A DNA stretch of 64,000 bases from an uncultured Sphingomonadaceae bacterium (GCA_947497315.1 CANMFX010000004.1:1-64000), one strand, 5' to 3'. Counted from the first letter of the stretch, positions 1 through 9,834 are shown. Made by a program: numbers and translations. Notes: generated by a model not told the origin, from the letters alone.

Positions 1-213
1 AACGCCCTGCGCCTGCAGCATGGGCGCGAGCGGATCATGGCAATGGCGCCTGAGGATATTGATGTGTCGGACCTGGATCTGGCGGACTGCGAAGAGTGGG
101 ATGAGCTTGACTGGGAGCGGGCGGATCGCAGCGGGTTTCTGGAACGCAGCGGCTTTTATGAGCAGGCCGAGCGTGAGGATAGCTTGGAGGAAGAGGTGGT
201 GAGAATTGTGTGA
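1..213 (+). CDS. C-terminal fragment of an unidentified acidic protein (truncated by window start)
   Basis: The frame is open from base 1 and stops at TGA 211-213, giving 70 residues. The fragment is rich in Asp and Glu and contains no motif I recognise. Its last codons (VVRIV and the stop) lie inside a 23-bp sequence that recurs in inverted orientation at 21904-21926, so the present C-terminus may have been set by insertion or capture of that repeat. It runs toward the surE-serS operon, which is on the other strand. Product unknown. Confidence 0.5.
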   Translation, partial: NALRLQHGRERIMAMAPEDIDVSDLDLADCEEWDELDWERADRSGFLERSGFYEQAEREDSLEEEVVRIV

Positions 214-221
214 ACTTTGGA
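199..221 (+). repeat. 23-bp dispersed repeat, copy 1
   Basis: Bases 199-221 are identical to the reverse complement of 21904-21926 over exactly 23 positions, and the similarity ends on both sides. This copy overlaps the stop codon of the partial gene at 1-213. A chance identity of this length in 64 kb is unlikely. The role is unknown. Confidence 0.75.
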
Positions 222-238
222 GAGGATTCTTTTTTGGA

Positions 239-439
239 CCTCAAGCGCCGGGCGGGCACATCCGTGCCCTTGGCTACGCGCCATAAGGCGCGGCGGCCGG
301 TCGGCCTTGCCTCCGCTTCGCGTCGGTCCGGCGAAAACCTCAAGAGCATCGTCCGAGCGCAGCGAGGCAAGCGCGACCGCGCGCCCGAGCTTATGCGAGG
401 AAAGCCAAGGGCGCGGATGCGCCCGCCCGGCGCTTGAGG
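239..439. repeat. 200-bp imperfect palindromic intergenic element (MITE/REP-like)
   Basis: The outer arms 239-274 and 404-439 are 36 bp each and are inverted repeats with two mismatches. Inside them the two halves still pair in stretches, for example around the CATAAG, GGTCG and CTTGCCT segments, so nearly the whole 200 bp could fold into one long cruciform. Both mismatches in the outer arms lie at mirror-image positions of the ACATCCGT/GCATCCGC segment. It fills the gap between the partial gene and the 3' end of surE. The layout suits a non-autonomous repeat; no transposase is present. Confidence 0.7.
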
Positions 440-456
440 TAAATAAAGAATACCAC

Positions 457-1224
457 CTAATTATCGTAAAGCTTGCCCAGAGCATCCATCGACTCATAAT
501 GCGTCAGATCGAGATGCAACGGCGTGATCGACACATAGCCGTCTTCAATCGCTTCCAGATCGGTGCTGTGCGCAGGCGTCTCGACCATGGGTCCCAGGCC
601 GAACCAGTGATATTCAAAACCGCGCGGATCGCGGTTGCTGACAATCTGCAGACGGCCATAATCGCGGATACCTTGCGATACCACGCGGATGCCTTTGACT
701 TCGCTGGCGGGCAGCGCGGGGAAGTTGATATTGACCAGTGTGCGGTGATCCATGCTCTGCTTGATCAGTGGCCGCAGCACCCGCTCGCCCCATTGCAGCG
801 CGGCTTCGAACGGAACATCATCGCCCATATCACCGCGCGCATAGCTTTGGCTGAGCGCTATCGAAGGGATGCCGGCGAGCGCGCCTTCCATCGCGGCAGA
901 TACGGTGCCGGAATAGGTCACGTCTTCGCCAAGATTGGCCCCGCGATTGACGCCGGAGAGGATCAGGTCGGGCGGGCCGTTTTTCATGATCTTTGCGACT
1001 GCCATCATCACGCTGTCGGTGGGTGTGCCATCGACCGAATATTGCTGATCGCCGCGCTTGCGGATGCGCAAGGGGCGGGTGAGGGTAAGCGAATGGCCCG
1101 CGCCGCTATTCTCGTCTGATGGCGCGACAATCCAGATATCGTTGGAAAAATGCTGGGCAATGTCGAGCAAGACTTTCATGCCCGGGGCGTCAAATCCATC
1201 GTCATTGGTCAGCAATATGCGCAT
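457..1224 (-). CDS. surE: 5'/3'-nucleotidase SurE
   Basis: SurE is a metal-dependent phosphatase that removes phosphate from nucleoside 5'- and 3'-monophosphates and is linked to stationary-phase survival. The 255-residue protein has the family opening [10 protein letters not shown], with the metal-binding Asp pair at residues 8-9, Ser40 in the APSDENSG segment and Asn93 in SGVNRG. Length is normal. The ATG overlaps the serS stop codon as ATGA (1222-1226), so the two genes are translationally coupled in one operon, a pairing common in alphaproteobacteria. The tatABC genes often seen in this neighbourhood are not in the window. Confidence 0.95.
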   Translation of the reverse strand: MRILLTNDDGFDAPGMKVLLDIAQHFSNDIWIVAPSDENSGAGHSLTLTRPLRIRKRGDQQYSVDGTPTDSVMMAVAKIMKNGPPDLILSGVNRGANLGEDVTYSGTVSAAMEGALAGIPSIALSQSYARGDMGDDVPFEAALQWGERVLRPLIKQSMDHRTLVNINFPALPASEVKGIRVVSQGIRDYGRLQIVSNRDPRGFEYHWFGLGPMVETPAHSTDLEAIEDGYVSITPLHLDLTHYESMDALGKLYDN

Positions 1225-2507
1225 CAGCTTGCAGGCTCCAGTTTTTCAATGCCGCCCATATAAGGCTTTAACGCGTCCGGAATTATGACACTACCGTCTT
1301 GCTGCTGATAATTTTCAACAACCGCGACCAAAGTCCGGCCAACCGCAAGGCCGGAACCGTTGAGCGTATGGACAAATTGCGTGCCTTTGGTCTCGCCTTC
1401 GGCCCGAAAACGGGCATTCATCCGGCGCGCCTGATATTCGCCGCAGGTCGAGATACTTGAAATCTCGCGATAGGTGTCCTGCCCCGGCAACCAGACTTCC
1501 AGATCATAAGTCTTCCGCGCGGTTGCCCCCATATCGCCTGTGCAGAGTAGCATTTTACGATAGGGCAGTTCCAGCGCCTTGAGGATCGATTCGGCCGCTT
1601 CGGTCATCCGCAGATGTTCGGCATCGCTATGATCGGGATGGACAATCGCGACCATTTCGACTTTTTCAAACTGATGCTGGCGGATCAGGCCTTTGGTATC
1701 CTTGCCAGCCGAGCCTGCCTCGCTACGGAAACAGGGGGTCAGCGCGGTCAACCGGATCGGCAATTGTGCCTCGTTCAAAATCTGTCCGCGGACGCTGTTG
1801 GTCAGGCTCACTTCCGCGGTCGGGATCAGCCAGCGGCCATCAGTGGTCTGAAACGAATCTTCGGAAAATTTGGGCAGCTGACCGGTACCGAACATGGCCT
1901 CATCACGCACCAGCACTGGCGGTGCGCATTCCTGGAAGCCGTTTTCCATGGTCTGCTGATCCAGCATATACTGCCCGATCGCGCGTTGCAGCCGGGCCAT
2001 TTGACCGCGCAGAAATGCAAAGCGCGCGCCGGACATTTCAGCGGCCGTTTCAAAGTCCAGCCCCAGTGCTACGCCAATATCGCTATGTTCACGTGGTTTG
2101 AAATCAAAGCGGCGCGGTGTGCCCCAGCGCTCCACCTCGACATTATCCTCTTCATCCGCGCCTTCGGGCACATCGGCGGCAGGAAGGTTTGGCAGCACAG
2201 CCAGAGCATCGCGCAATTTACCGGAAACCTCCCGCCCCTGTTCTTCCAGCGCAGGCAGGCTCGCCTTCAATTCCGACACCTCGGCCATCAGAGCCTGTGC
2301 GGTTTCTTCATCGCCCTGCCCTTTTGCCTTGCCGATGGCCTTGGACGCTTCGTTGCGCCGCGCTTGGCCTTCCTGAAGCCTGGTCGCAATGCTGCGATTT
2401 TCTTCGTCCAGCGCCAAAATAGTCGCTGCAACAGGTTCAACGCCGCGCCGCGCCAAAGCAGCATCAAAATCGGCCGCGTTTTCTCTTATGGTTTTTAGAT
2501 CATGCAT
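1224..2507 (-). CDS. serS: Seryl-tRNA synthetase
   Basis: This class II aminoacyl-tRNA synthetase charges tRNA-Ser. The 427-residue protein starts [19 protein letters not shown] and carries the long N-terminal helical hairpin (about residues 25-100) that contacts the tRNA variable arm. Motif 2 is seen in [12 protein letters not shown]...[10 protein letters not shown] and motif 3 in [18 protein letters not shown]. Length is typical. It is the first gene of the serS-surE pair; the two genes overlap by four bases. The antisense ORF over its 5' half is a shadow. Confidence 0.97.
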   Translation of the reverse strand: MHDLKTIRENAADFDAALARRGVEPVAATILALDEENRSIATRLQEGQARRNEASKAIGKAKGQGDEETAQALMAEVSELKASLPALEEQGREVSGKLRDALAVLPNLPAADVPEGADEEDNVEVERWGTPRRFDFKPREHSDIGVALGLDFETAAEMSGARFAFLRGQMARLQRAIGQYMLDQQTMENGFQECAPPVLVRDEAMFGTGQLPKFSEDSFQTTDGRWLIPTAEVSLTNSVRGQILNEAQLPIRLTALTPCFRSEAGSAGKDTKGLIRQHQFEKVEMVAIVHPDHSDAEHLRMTEAAESILKALELPYRKMLLCTGDMGATARKTYDLEVWLPGQDTYREISSISTCGEYQARRMNARFRAEGETKGTQFVHTLNGSGLAVGRTLVAVVENYQQQDGSVIIPDALKPYMGGIEKLEPAS

Positions 2508-2568
2508 GGGAAAAGCCTATGCCGAGACAGTGGCGCCGGTTCAAGTGCAGAGCGTGGCCCAGCCAACA

Positions 2569-2600
2569 AAAAAGCGGCCGGATCGCTCCAGCCGCTTTTG
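2569..2600 (-). terminator. Intrinsic terminator downstream of the serine-rich protein gene
   Basis: On the minus strand the arms AAAAGCGGC and GCCGCTTTT (2591-2599 and 2570-2578) enclose a 12-nt loop and are followed by a T run. The hairpin begins 23 bp past the stop of the gene at 2623-3945 and so should end its transcript before serS. Confidence 0.8.
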
Positions 2601-2622
2601 AATTGATCTGTTCGACCGGCGT

Positions 2623-3945
2623 TTAGGCAGCAACCGCCTTCTTGGCTTTGCGGCTACGCGCGAAAAGAGCTGCGGCCGCTGCGCCGAAGAGCAAGACAAC
2701 TGGCGGGGCGGGAACCGGTGTTCCGCCGGTGGAACCACCGGTTGATCCGCCGCTGCTGGCACCGGAAGAGGTGCTGGAGCTGGACGAGCTGCTCGAAGAG
2801 GAGCTCGAACTGCTCGACGAGCCACTGCTGCCAAAGCTGGATGATCCGCCGGTCGCACCAGAGGATGTCGAACTTGACGATCCGGATGATCCGCTGCTGC
2901 CCGAAGAACCGGAGCTGCCACCCGAACCACCACTGCTGGAACTACTCGAACTGCTTGACGAACTACTACTTGAACTACTCGAACTGCTACCTGACGAACC
3001 GCTGCTGCCGGACGATCCTGAACTTCCGGACGAGCCCGAGCTACCCGAAGAACCGGTGCTGCCCGTACTGGTATTTCCGCTGCTGGTCGACGTGCCGGGA
3101 TGGCCACTGGATGTCATGCCGCTGCTGGTCATACCGCTTGAGGTATTGCCGCTCGAGCTGGAACTGCTGGATGAACTGCTCGACGACGAGCTGGAGCTAC
3201 TGGAAGAGCTTGATGAACTGCTACCACCGGTAGAGGTGCTTACACCGCCAGTCGATGTACTGACGCCGCCTGTTGACGTACTGACACCGCCGGTTGACGT
3301 GCTCACGCCGCCTGTTGAAGTGCTGATGCTACCGGAGGACGTACTGGTCGAACCGCCGGTAGAAGTACTGGAAAACCCACCTGTTGATGTACTGGTGGAA
3401 CCGCCGGTGCTGGAGAATCCGCCTGTTGACGTGCTGGTGGAACCGCCACTGGTCGAACTGCCACCTGAAGAAGTACTGGTCGAACCGCCACTGCTGGTCG
3501 ATGAGATAACGACTGAGCCGCCGCCCGAGCTACCACCGAAGAAGCCGCCAAAAAAGCCGCCACCAAAACCGCCGCCGAAGCCGCCGCTGCTGCCGCCAAT
3601 GACGACAGGGACAGAACCGCCGCCGCTTTCAAGCACGGGAATTTCCGGCAATGGAGCAGGAATATAGGGCGGAGGAGGTAGCGGAACCGGCTGCGGTGCC
3701 TGGGTAATTGTTACCACCGTTGGCTTGCAAGCTGTAACCGTCTTGGTAACCGTTCGCCGGGTGCGTTTAACCTTGCGCGCAGACTGGCCGCGCTTCAGGA
3801 CGCGGGCGCGTACCTTCTTTTTCTTGTCGACCTTCTTGATGTAGGGTGCTGTCGGTGCTTCCGATACATGCACCGCGCCGCCGCCAATCAAAGCACCGCC
3901 GCATGTACATGCGCATAATTTTGCTAAAGCCATTCTTACCGACAT
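2623..3945 (-). CDS. Serine/glycine-rich low-complexity exported protein with PEP-CTERM-like tail
   Basis: The 440-residue product begins with a hydrophobic signal-like stretch (ALAKLCACTCGGALIGGG), followed by a Lys/Arg-rich segment, a Pro-rich segment, Gly-rich FGGGFGGG blocks, then about 250 residues almost entirely of Ser, Thr and Gly. These include four perfect GGVSTST heptads and several long pure-serine runs. The C-terminus has the tripartite layout of an exosortase sorting signal: VPAPP, a hydrophobic helix, then a basic cluster (SRKAKK). The serine runs mix TCN and AGY codons and the heptads differ synonymously, so this is not simple slippage. I start at ATG 3945 because a GGAAGAG box precedes it; a GTG lies three codons upstream. 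Probably a surface or extracellular-matrix protein. No exosortase gene is in the window. Confidence 0.75.
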   Translation of the reverse strand: MSVRMALAKLCACTCGGALIGGGAVHVSEAPTAPYIKKVDKKKKVRARVLKRGQSARKVKRTRRTVTKTVTACKPTVVTITQAPQPVPLPPPPYIPAPLPEIPVLESGGGSVPVVIGGSSGGFGGGFGGGFFGGFFGGSSGGGSVVISSTSSGGSTSTSSGGSSTSGGSTSTSTGGFSSTGGSTSTSTGGFSSTSTGGSTSTSSGSISTSTGGVSTSTGGVSTSTGGVSTSTGGVSTSTGGSSSSSSSSSSSSSSSSSSSSSSSSGNTSSGMTSSGMTSSGHPGTSTSSGNTSTGSTGSSGSSGSSGSSGSSGSSGSSGSSSSSSSSSSSSSSSSSSSGGSGGSSGSSGSSGSSGSSSSTSSGATGGSSSFGSSGSSSSSSSSSSSSSSSSTSSGASSGGSTGGSTGGTPVPAPPVVLLFGAAAAALFARSRKAKKAVAA

Positions 3946-3997
3946 AGTCTTCACTCTCTTCCGCTTTGGAACCGATGGGCTTCAGGCAACGATATGC

Positions 3998-4282
3998 TTG
4001 CCGCTCTGTAGATTCCGATATCAATCAAAAGCGCAGAAGAAAGGAGTGATCACAATTGCGTTAACCTTGTTTCCGCTGCAAAAACTGGAAAAATCCCTAT
4101 CAGACTCTCTCCAGGAACAGTTAATGTCCCGAATTGATACCATTTGCGGAGAATATCTTTCGCTGGGCTCAGAAAAAGCCATAAACTTTGGTGATTTATC
4201 GATGATGCCGAGTCGCGAAATCTTGGCGATCAAGGTCGTTATTCAGGCGATTTCGAAGGCCATTGGCAGCATAACCGGATAA
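3998..4282 (+). CDS. Possible small protein of unknown function
   Basis: An open frame of up to 94 residues precedes dksA on the same strand. Its second half, from about SLSDSLQEQLMSRIDTIC, looks like an ordinary amphipathic soluble protein. The ATG at 3998 has no clear ribosome binding site. An AAGGAG at 4041-4046 would instead suit a rare ATT start at 4055. An antisense ORF (4021-4233) covers the same DNA, so coding is uncertain. Confidence 0.35.
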   Translation: MPLCRFRYQSKAQKKGVITIALTLFPLQKLEKSLSDSLQEQLMSRIDTICGEYLSLGSEKAINFGDLSMMPSREILAIKVVIQAISKAIGSITG

Positions 4283-4399
4283 ATTGCACTGCTACGACAG
4301 ATTGCACCTTGTCTAAGGCGAAAGCCGAGTTTATAGGCCCGCTTCATAGCCTGTCGTACGCTGGCCCATCAGGCTGGTGATAGTTGTTGGAGAGTATAT

Positions 4400-4864
4400 T
4401 TGGCGTCCTCAGCGAAAAATTCATCCGCTGCAAATAGTGGCAAAAAAGGCGATATCGTGCTGGACGATGATTATCGGCCCAGTCCCGACGAAGAGTTCAT
4501 GAACGAACGGCAGCTAGCCTATTTCAAGCGTGCTTTGGAGCAGTGGAAGCATGATATAATCGAAGAATCGAAGGAAACTCTTGCCCATTTGCAGGATGGA
4601 CCAATCCAGGAAGCCGATCTCAACGATCGCGCATCAAGTGAAACCGATTGGGGCTTGGAACTGCGGACACGCGACCGTCAACGCAAGCTGACGTCGAAAA
4701 TTGATGCGGCACTGCGCCGGATCGAAGAAGGCGAATATGGTTATTGCCAGGTTACCGGCGAGCCGATTTCACTGGAACGGCTGGAAGCCCGGCCCATCGC
4801 AACCATGAGTGTCGAGGCCCAGGAAGCACATGAACGCAACGAGAAAATCTCTCGCGATCAATAG
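4400..4864 (+). CDS. dksA: DksA-type RNA polymerase-binding transcription factor
   Basis: DksA binds in the RNA polymerase secondary channel and, with ppGpp, adjusts rRNA and amino-acid gene promoters. The 154-residue protein has the coiled coil with the tip motif D73-L-N-D-R-A78, matching the functional DxxDxA tip, and the family segment LELRTRDRQRKL. The zinc-finger region retains only one of the four classic cysteines (C116 in YGYCQVTGEP); the others are Thr, Ser and Ala, as in the zinc-independent alphaproteobacterial form. The start is TTG 4400, preceded by TTGGAGAG. Length is typical. Confidence 0.9.
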   Translation: MASSAKNSSAANSGKKGDIVLDDDYRPSPDEEFMNERQLAYFKRALEQWKHDIIEESKETLAHLQDGPIQEADLNDRASSETDWGLELRTRDRQRKLTSKIDAALRRIEEGEYGYCQVTGEPISLERLEARPIATMSVEAQEAHERNEKISRDQ

Positions 4865-4915
4865 CTTACTGGCGTTCTGATCACCAGAATCGCATTATAA
4901 TACCGTCACTTGTTC

Positions 4916-4935
4916 AACAGCGTTAACGCGCTGTT
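4916..4935. other. Short perfect dyad between dksA and the PilZ gene
   Basis: AACAGCG and CGCTGTT form 7-bp arms around TTAACG, 51 bp after the dksA stop. The element could be a weak terminator hairpin or an operator for the PilZ gene. No T-run follows, so its role is undecided. Confidence 0.35.
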
Positions 4936-5085
4936 CCAAGACACTTGCCGATCAGAAACCCGTTGTTTCTTTTTGGGATCACATTTCATTTGATCGCCGA
5001 CCGGAACATTAACCAATCTTCCACCTTTTCGGGCCTATTATCCGCGGCAAGCAACATTATTTTACATTTAACTTGCGGGAAGCAC

Positions 5086-5496
5086 ATGAGAGAACCATTT
5101 GACGATAATTTGGGAAAAAACAGCCAGACCAGTGGCCAACCCAAACGCGAGCTTGACCGGGACAGCCTGTTCCTGAAAGCAACATTGCGCTTCGTAGATG
5201 GCGACGACTGTGGCGAAGTGCGGATTCGCAACCTGTCCGCTGGCGGCTTGATGGCGGAAGCTCCGGTCATTGCAAAACGTGGCGACAAGGTGGAACTGGA
5301 GCTGCGCAATATCGGCCGGGTCACAGGCTATGTGGCCTGGGTGGCGCAGGGTCGTTTGGGCATCGCTTTCGATCATTCGATTGACCCGAAACTGGCGCGC
5401 AAACCAGTGGGCCAGAGTAAAGTGGAATTGCCCCATTATCTCAAGAAACATGGCAATCAGAGCAAGCCGCTCGCCCATGGACAACGTCCACGCTAA
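5086..5496 (+). CDS. PilZ domain protein
   Basis: PilZ domains bind cyclic di-GMP and relay it to motility or envelope targets. The 136-residue protein has the two binding motifs in order: RxxxR at residues 21-25 (RELDR) and the (D/N)xSxxG motif at 49-54 (NLSAGG), followed by a small beta-barrel ending GRLGIAFD. I start at ATG 5086, preceded by GCGGGAAG; longer in-frame starts extend into upstream sequence with no similarity to the domain. No diguanylate cyclase lies nearby. Its partner is unknown. Confidence 0.85.
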   Translation: MREPFDDNLGKNSQTSGQPKRELDRDSLFLKATLRFVDGDDCGEVRIRNLSAGGLMAEAPVIAKRGDKVELELRNIGRVTGYVAWVAQGRLGIAFDHSIDPKLARKPVGQSKVELPHYLKKHGNQSKPLAHGQRPR

Positions 5497-5544
5497 CCGA
5501 CGCTCACAATCTGCTTGATTAGAATCCGGCGCCTGCATTAGGAC

Positions 5545-5566
5545 TGTTTAATCAAATGATTAAACA
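5545..5566. promoter_or_regulatory. Perfect 22-bp palindrome (probable operator)
   Basis: TGTTTAATCA and TGATTAAACA are exact inverted repeats separated by AA. The palindrome ends one base before the CAGGAG ribosome binding site of the CaiB/racemase gene (ATG 5577). Its size, symmetry and position are those of a TetR- or MarR-type repressor site. No repressor gene lies next to it, so the regulator must be encoded elsewhere. Confidence 0.7.
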
Positions 5567-5576
5567 GGAGTAGGAT

Positions 5577-6617
5577 ATGGCCGGGCCGCTTGCAGGAATC
5601 AACATCATTGAATTCGCAGGCATCGGTCCTGGACCGTTCTGCGGCATGATGCTGGCGGATCAGGGTGCAACCGTCACCGTTCTGCACCGTCCTGGCGGAG
5701 CGCCCGATGGCCGCCTCGCCTTATCGCGCTCTCGCAAGCTGGTCGAAGTAGACTTGAAATCCGAAGCGGGAATCCAGCAGGCGCGTGATCTGGTCAAACA
5801 AGCTGACGGCCTGATCGAAGGTTTTCGCCCGGGTGTTATGGAACGGCTCGGCCTCGGCCCGGATATACTGTTGCAGGATAATCCGAAACTGGTCTACGGT
5901 CGTATGACTGGCTGGGGTCAATATGGGCCACTCGCTCATGCCGCCGGCCACGATATCAATTATATCTCTATCTCTGGCGCCCTTCACGCTTTTGGCCGGG
6001 CCGGTGATAAACCGACGCCGCCAATCAACATGGTTGGTGATTTCGGGGGCGGCGGAATGATGCTCGCACTGGGTATGGTCTCGGCCTTGCTCCACGCAAA
6101 AACCGGCGGCGACGGTCAGGTCGTGGATTGTGCCATGACCGACGGGTCAGCCGCCCTGATGGCCATGATTTTTGACTTTCACAATGTCGGTCAATGGCAA
6201 GACCAGCGCGGCGTCAACCTGCTCGATACCGGTGCTCATTTCTATGACAGCTATGAAACAGCGGATGGAAAATATATCTCGATCGGATCAATTGAGCCGC
6301 AATTTTATGCGCAACTAAGAAAGGTCGCGGGTCTTGAAGATGATAGCGATTTTGATGCCCAGATGAACCCCAAATCCTGGGGGCCACTGAAAGAGAAGCT
6401 TACTGACCTGTTCCAGACGAAAACGCGTGATGAGTGGTGCGGATTGATGGAAGGTACCGATATTTGCTTCGCCCCGGTTCTGTCGCTAGCCGAGGCCAAA
6501 CAGCACCCGCATAATGTCGAGCGTGAGACATTTGTCGATGTTGGTGGTCATTTGCAGCCTGCACCGGCACCGCGTTATTCGGTGACGGTTTCCGACAAGC
6601 CGGAGCCGCCCGCTTAA
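5577..6617 (+). CDS. CaiB/BaiF family CoA-transferase, probable alpha-methylacyl-CoA racemase
   Basis: The 346-residue protein opens MAGPLAGINIIEFAGIGPGP and contains FCGMMLADQGATV and the region around the catalytic pair of the racemase branch: RPGVMERLGLGP, GRMTGWGQYGPLAHAAGHDINY and DFGGGGMMLALG. Family members epimerise 2-methyl-branched acyl-CoA, needed to degrade isoprenoid or branched fatty acids and sterol side chains; other members are CoA-transferases, and I prefer the racemase. It is a single gene controlled by the palindrome at 5545-5566. Its stop codon overlaps the stop of the convergent LytTR gene (6614-6617). Confidence 0.88.
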   Translation: MAGPLAGINIIEFAGIGPGPFCGMMLADQGATVTVLHRPGGAPDGRLALSRSRKLVEVDLKSEAGIQQARDLVKQADGLIEGFRPGVMERLGLGPDILLQDNPKLVYGRMTGWGQYGPLAHAAGHDINYISISGALHAFGRAGDKPTPPINMVGDFGGGGMMLALGMVSALLHAKTGGDGQVVDCAMTDGSAALMAMIFDFHNVGQWQDQRGVNLLDTGAHFYDSYETADGKYISIGSIEPQFYAQLRKVAGLEDDSDFDAQMNPKSWGPLKEKLTDLFQTKTRDEWCGLMEGTDICFAPVLSLAEAKQHPHNVERETFVDVGGHLQPAPAPRYSVTVSDKPEPPA

Positions 6618-7342
6618 TTGGCAAAAGTAGCCATTACATCCTTGAGATGACTTGGTCCGATGGTGAGTTCGGTATCATCGCCCAGCACAATAAATCTACG
6701 GCGACCCTTGCGGCGAATGTCGCGTACAAAATCCCGGCGTACGGCGGCGGAGCGATGGACGCGCATAAACATGCCATCCGGCAGCCGCTTCAATAGAGAT
6801 CCCATCGATTCATGCACCAAATAGTTATGCTCCGGCAGGCATAGACGCATATAGTCGCGGTCAGCGGAGATCCAGTCGATGTCAGCGCTTCTGATCTGCA
6901 CCGCGCCATTGCCATCCTGCACCCACAGCCGATGATCAGCGGGCTGCTGCAGATGATTCACGTCTCTTTGCCGTTTTTGCAATACTCGTCCAAGAGCCTC
7001 CTTCAGCAGATCCTCTTTAACGGGCTTCAACAGATAGTCCGTCGCATCAAATCGAAAGGCAGCCACGGCATATCGGCTATGTGCCGTGGTGAAGATAATC
7101 TCCGGCGCATTTTCCAGATCTTGGCAACGTTCTGCAACATCCATACCGGTTATGTCGGGCATATCGATGTCAAGCAGGACTATTTCCGGAGGATCTTCGA
7201 CCATCATGTCCAGCGCTTCCTGGCCACCGCTGGCGACAGTAATCCGGTCAATATCCTTCATCCGGTCACATAGCGACTTGATCCGCCGGCGGGCCAAGGG
7301 CTCATCATCAACAATCAATACGTGCAGTTTCTCATCGGCCAT
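6614..7342 (-). CDS. LytTR-type response regulator
   Basis: The protein has an N-terminal receiver domain with the acidic pair D12-D13, phosphoacceptor D58 (VLLDIDMP) and the Lys of LLKPVKE, then a C-terminal LytTR DNA-binding domain (about residues 135-240; IDWISADRDYMRL, MRVHRSAAVRRDFV). Members bind direct repeats and often control envelope or extracellular functions. I use ATG 7342; a GTG at 7357 directly after the kinase stop would add five residues, and neither start has a strong ribosome binding site. It is the last gene of the operon with the kinase and the DUF2891 lipoprotein. Confidence 0.92.
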   Translation of the reverse strand: MADEKLHVLIVDDEPLARRRIKSLCDRMKDIDRITVASGGQEALDMMVEDPPEIVLLDIDMPDITGMDVAERCQDLENAPEIIFTTAHSRYAVAAFRFDATDYLLKPVKEDLLKEALGRVLQKRQRDVNHLQQPADHRLWVQDGNGAVQIRSADIDWISADRDYMRLCLPEHNYLVHESMGSLLKRLPDGMFMRVHRSAAVRRDFVRDIRRKGRRRFIVLGDDTELTIGPSHLKDVMATFAN

Positions 7343-7357
7343 CTCAAAAAAACGCAC

Positions 7358-8518
<1,161 letters not shown>

Positions 8519-8521
8519 ATG

Positions 8522-9787
8522 TTATTCCGGCGGAGTTGCTAATTGCTGGGGCTGACTGCCTTCCCGGGCATCTCCGGTTTCCGGAACAGCGTTTGATTCC
8601 GGCGTCCTGTCCAGCCCGCGTTCGGTCCGCCAGTAGGTCGCAAAGCTCGCCAGCCAATGACTGCCAGCATAATGCGGCGTACGCACTGATTGCTCGCCCG
8701 CATCGCCATGCAATTTCGCCGCCGCCAGCAGTGCTGCTTTGCGGCTGTCACCTTCCGGCAATGCTGTCGCAATCCCTTCGAGCGCCCATGCACGGGATAG
8801 GTTGACGCCATCCAGGTGGACCAGCTTTCCATCTGTCGGATCATTGACAATACCGACGGAAAGCCAGTCGCTGCTGCCATCCACCGGAATATCTGGTAGA
8901 AAACCAGTCAGCCAGTCCGCAAAGTCCGTATCGGATAACACCCGCCGCATCAGGTCTGCCTCCATCAGGCATGGAGAGAGAAAGTCCTCGCCCGATGGTT
9001 CGTAAGCGATGGGGCAATTGCGATCATCGCCATGAAAAGCGAGGCTTTTGTCAGTGATCAGGCTTTCCATTTGACTATCGTCACTTGTTCGCGCCCAATC
9101 CAGAAACAGGCCAAACGCAAAGGCGGACTGGTTATGTGTGCCCAGCCGGATCGGATAGGCAAGCTTTGGAACCCAGGTCTTGATCCGGCCGGTAATGACC
9201 GATTCGAGCGGCGTCAGACGATCGAGCCATATTTGCGCCTGCTGTGCCTTGGGTCCTTCTCCCGCGGCGATTTCCTTCAGCTCGGCTGTCAGCTGTAAAA
9301 ACCAGGCAAGTCCGTAGGGCCGCTCAAACGAGGACCGGCCTTCACCATTGAAATAAGCCACTTCGCCAACGATTTTTTCTTCGGTAAAATTGGTCGACAA
9401 TGCCGCTGCAATCTCTTCTTCCATTTCCGGGATCGAGCCATTGCCCCACAGCCGCGTCAGCAACCAATGGCCATGGACAGCGCTATGCCAGTCAAAACAG
9501 CCGTAAAAAACCGGGGTCAACTGCACCGGCTGTTGCACATCATTGGCGCTGTTCATGACATGGCTGATCTTATTGGGATATTGCTTGTTGATGCAATCCA
9601 ACGCGATCCGTGCGTAGGCATGTTCGGGCTTTCGCGGCGACCGGCTATTGTCTGCCGGATCCGGCGCAACGTTCTTGCGCTCGAAATAACCCTGTTCGGA
9701 CGTGCCCCGCTGACCGTCATCTTCATTTGCCGAACAGGCTGAAACGAAGCTGGCTGCGACAAACAGGATAATCAAACGCACTAGCAT
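8522..9787 (-). CDS. DUF2891 family lipoprotein
   Basis: The 421-residue product has a lipoprotein signal with lipobox VSAC at about residues 15-18. It matches the DUF2891 pattern, in particular YGCFDWHSAVHGHWLL, AYFNGEGRSSFERPYGLAW, CLMEADLMRR and SHWLASFATYW. The fold in this family is an all-alpha barrel-like enzyme-type domain; its activity is not established. The stop is three bases before the kinase start, so the lipoprotein may supply or sense the signal for the LytS/LytTR pair. That link is inference from gene order. Confidence 0.85.
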   Translation of the reverse strand: MLVRLIILFVAASFVSACSANEDDGQRGTSEQGYFERKNVAPDPADNSRSPRKPEHAYARIALDCINKQYPNKISHVMNSANDVQQPVQLTPVFYGCFDWHSAVHGHWLLTRLWGNGSIPEMEEEIAAALSTNFTEEKIVGEVAYFNGEGRSSFERPYGLAWFLQLTAELKEIAAGEGPKAQQAQIWLDRLTPLESVITGRIKTWVPKLAYPIRLGTHNQSAFAFGLFLDWARTSDDSQMESLITDKSLAFHGDDRNCPIAYEPSGEDFLSPCLMEADLMRRVLSDTDFADWLTGFLPDIPVDGSSDWLSVGIVNDPTDGKLVHLDGVNLSRAWALEGIATALPEGDSRKAALLAAAKLHGDAGEQSVRTPHYAGSHWLASFATYWRTERGLDRTPESNAVPETGDAREGSQPQQLATPPE

Positions 9788-9834
9788 ATATTGCTCCCCA
9801 GAAACTTTTTCTCACATAGAGATGAATTGACCGG

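Noticed and set aside
217-1119. 300-codon plus-strand ORF across the palindrome and surE
   Set aside because: Its sequence is translation of the repeat and of antisense surE.
1614-2498. 294-codon plus-strand ORF opposite serS
   Set aside because: It lies wholly within serS, whose class II motifs are intact; no ribosome binding site or domain.
2642-3667. 341-codon plus-strand ORF rich in Leu, Pro and Glu
   Set aside because: It is the antisense shadow of the serine/glycine-rich gene; Ser and Gly codons read backwards give few stops. The minus-strand protein has a signal, a sorting tail and a terminator.
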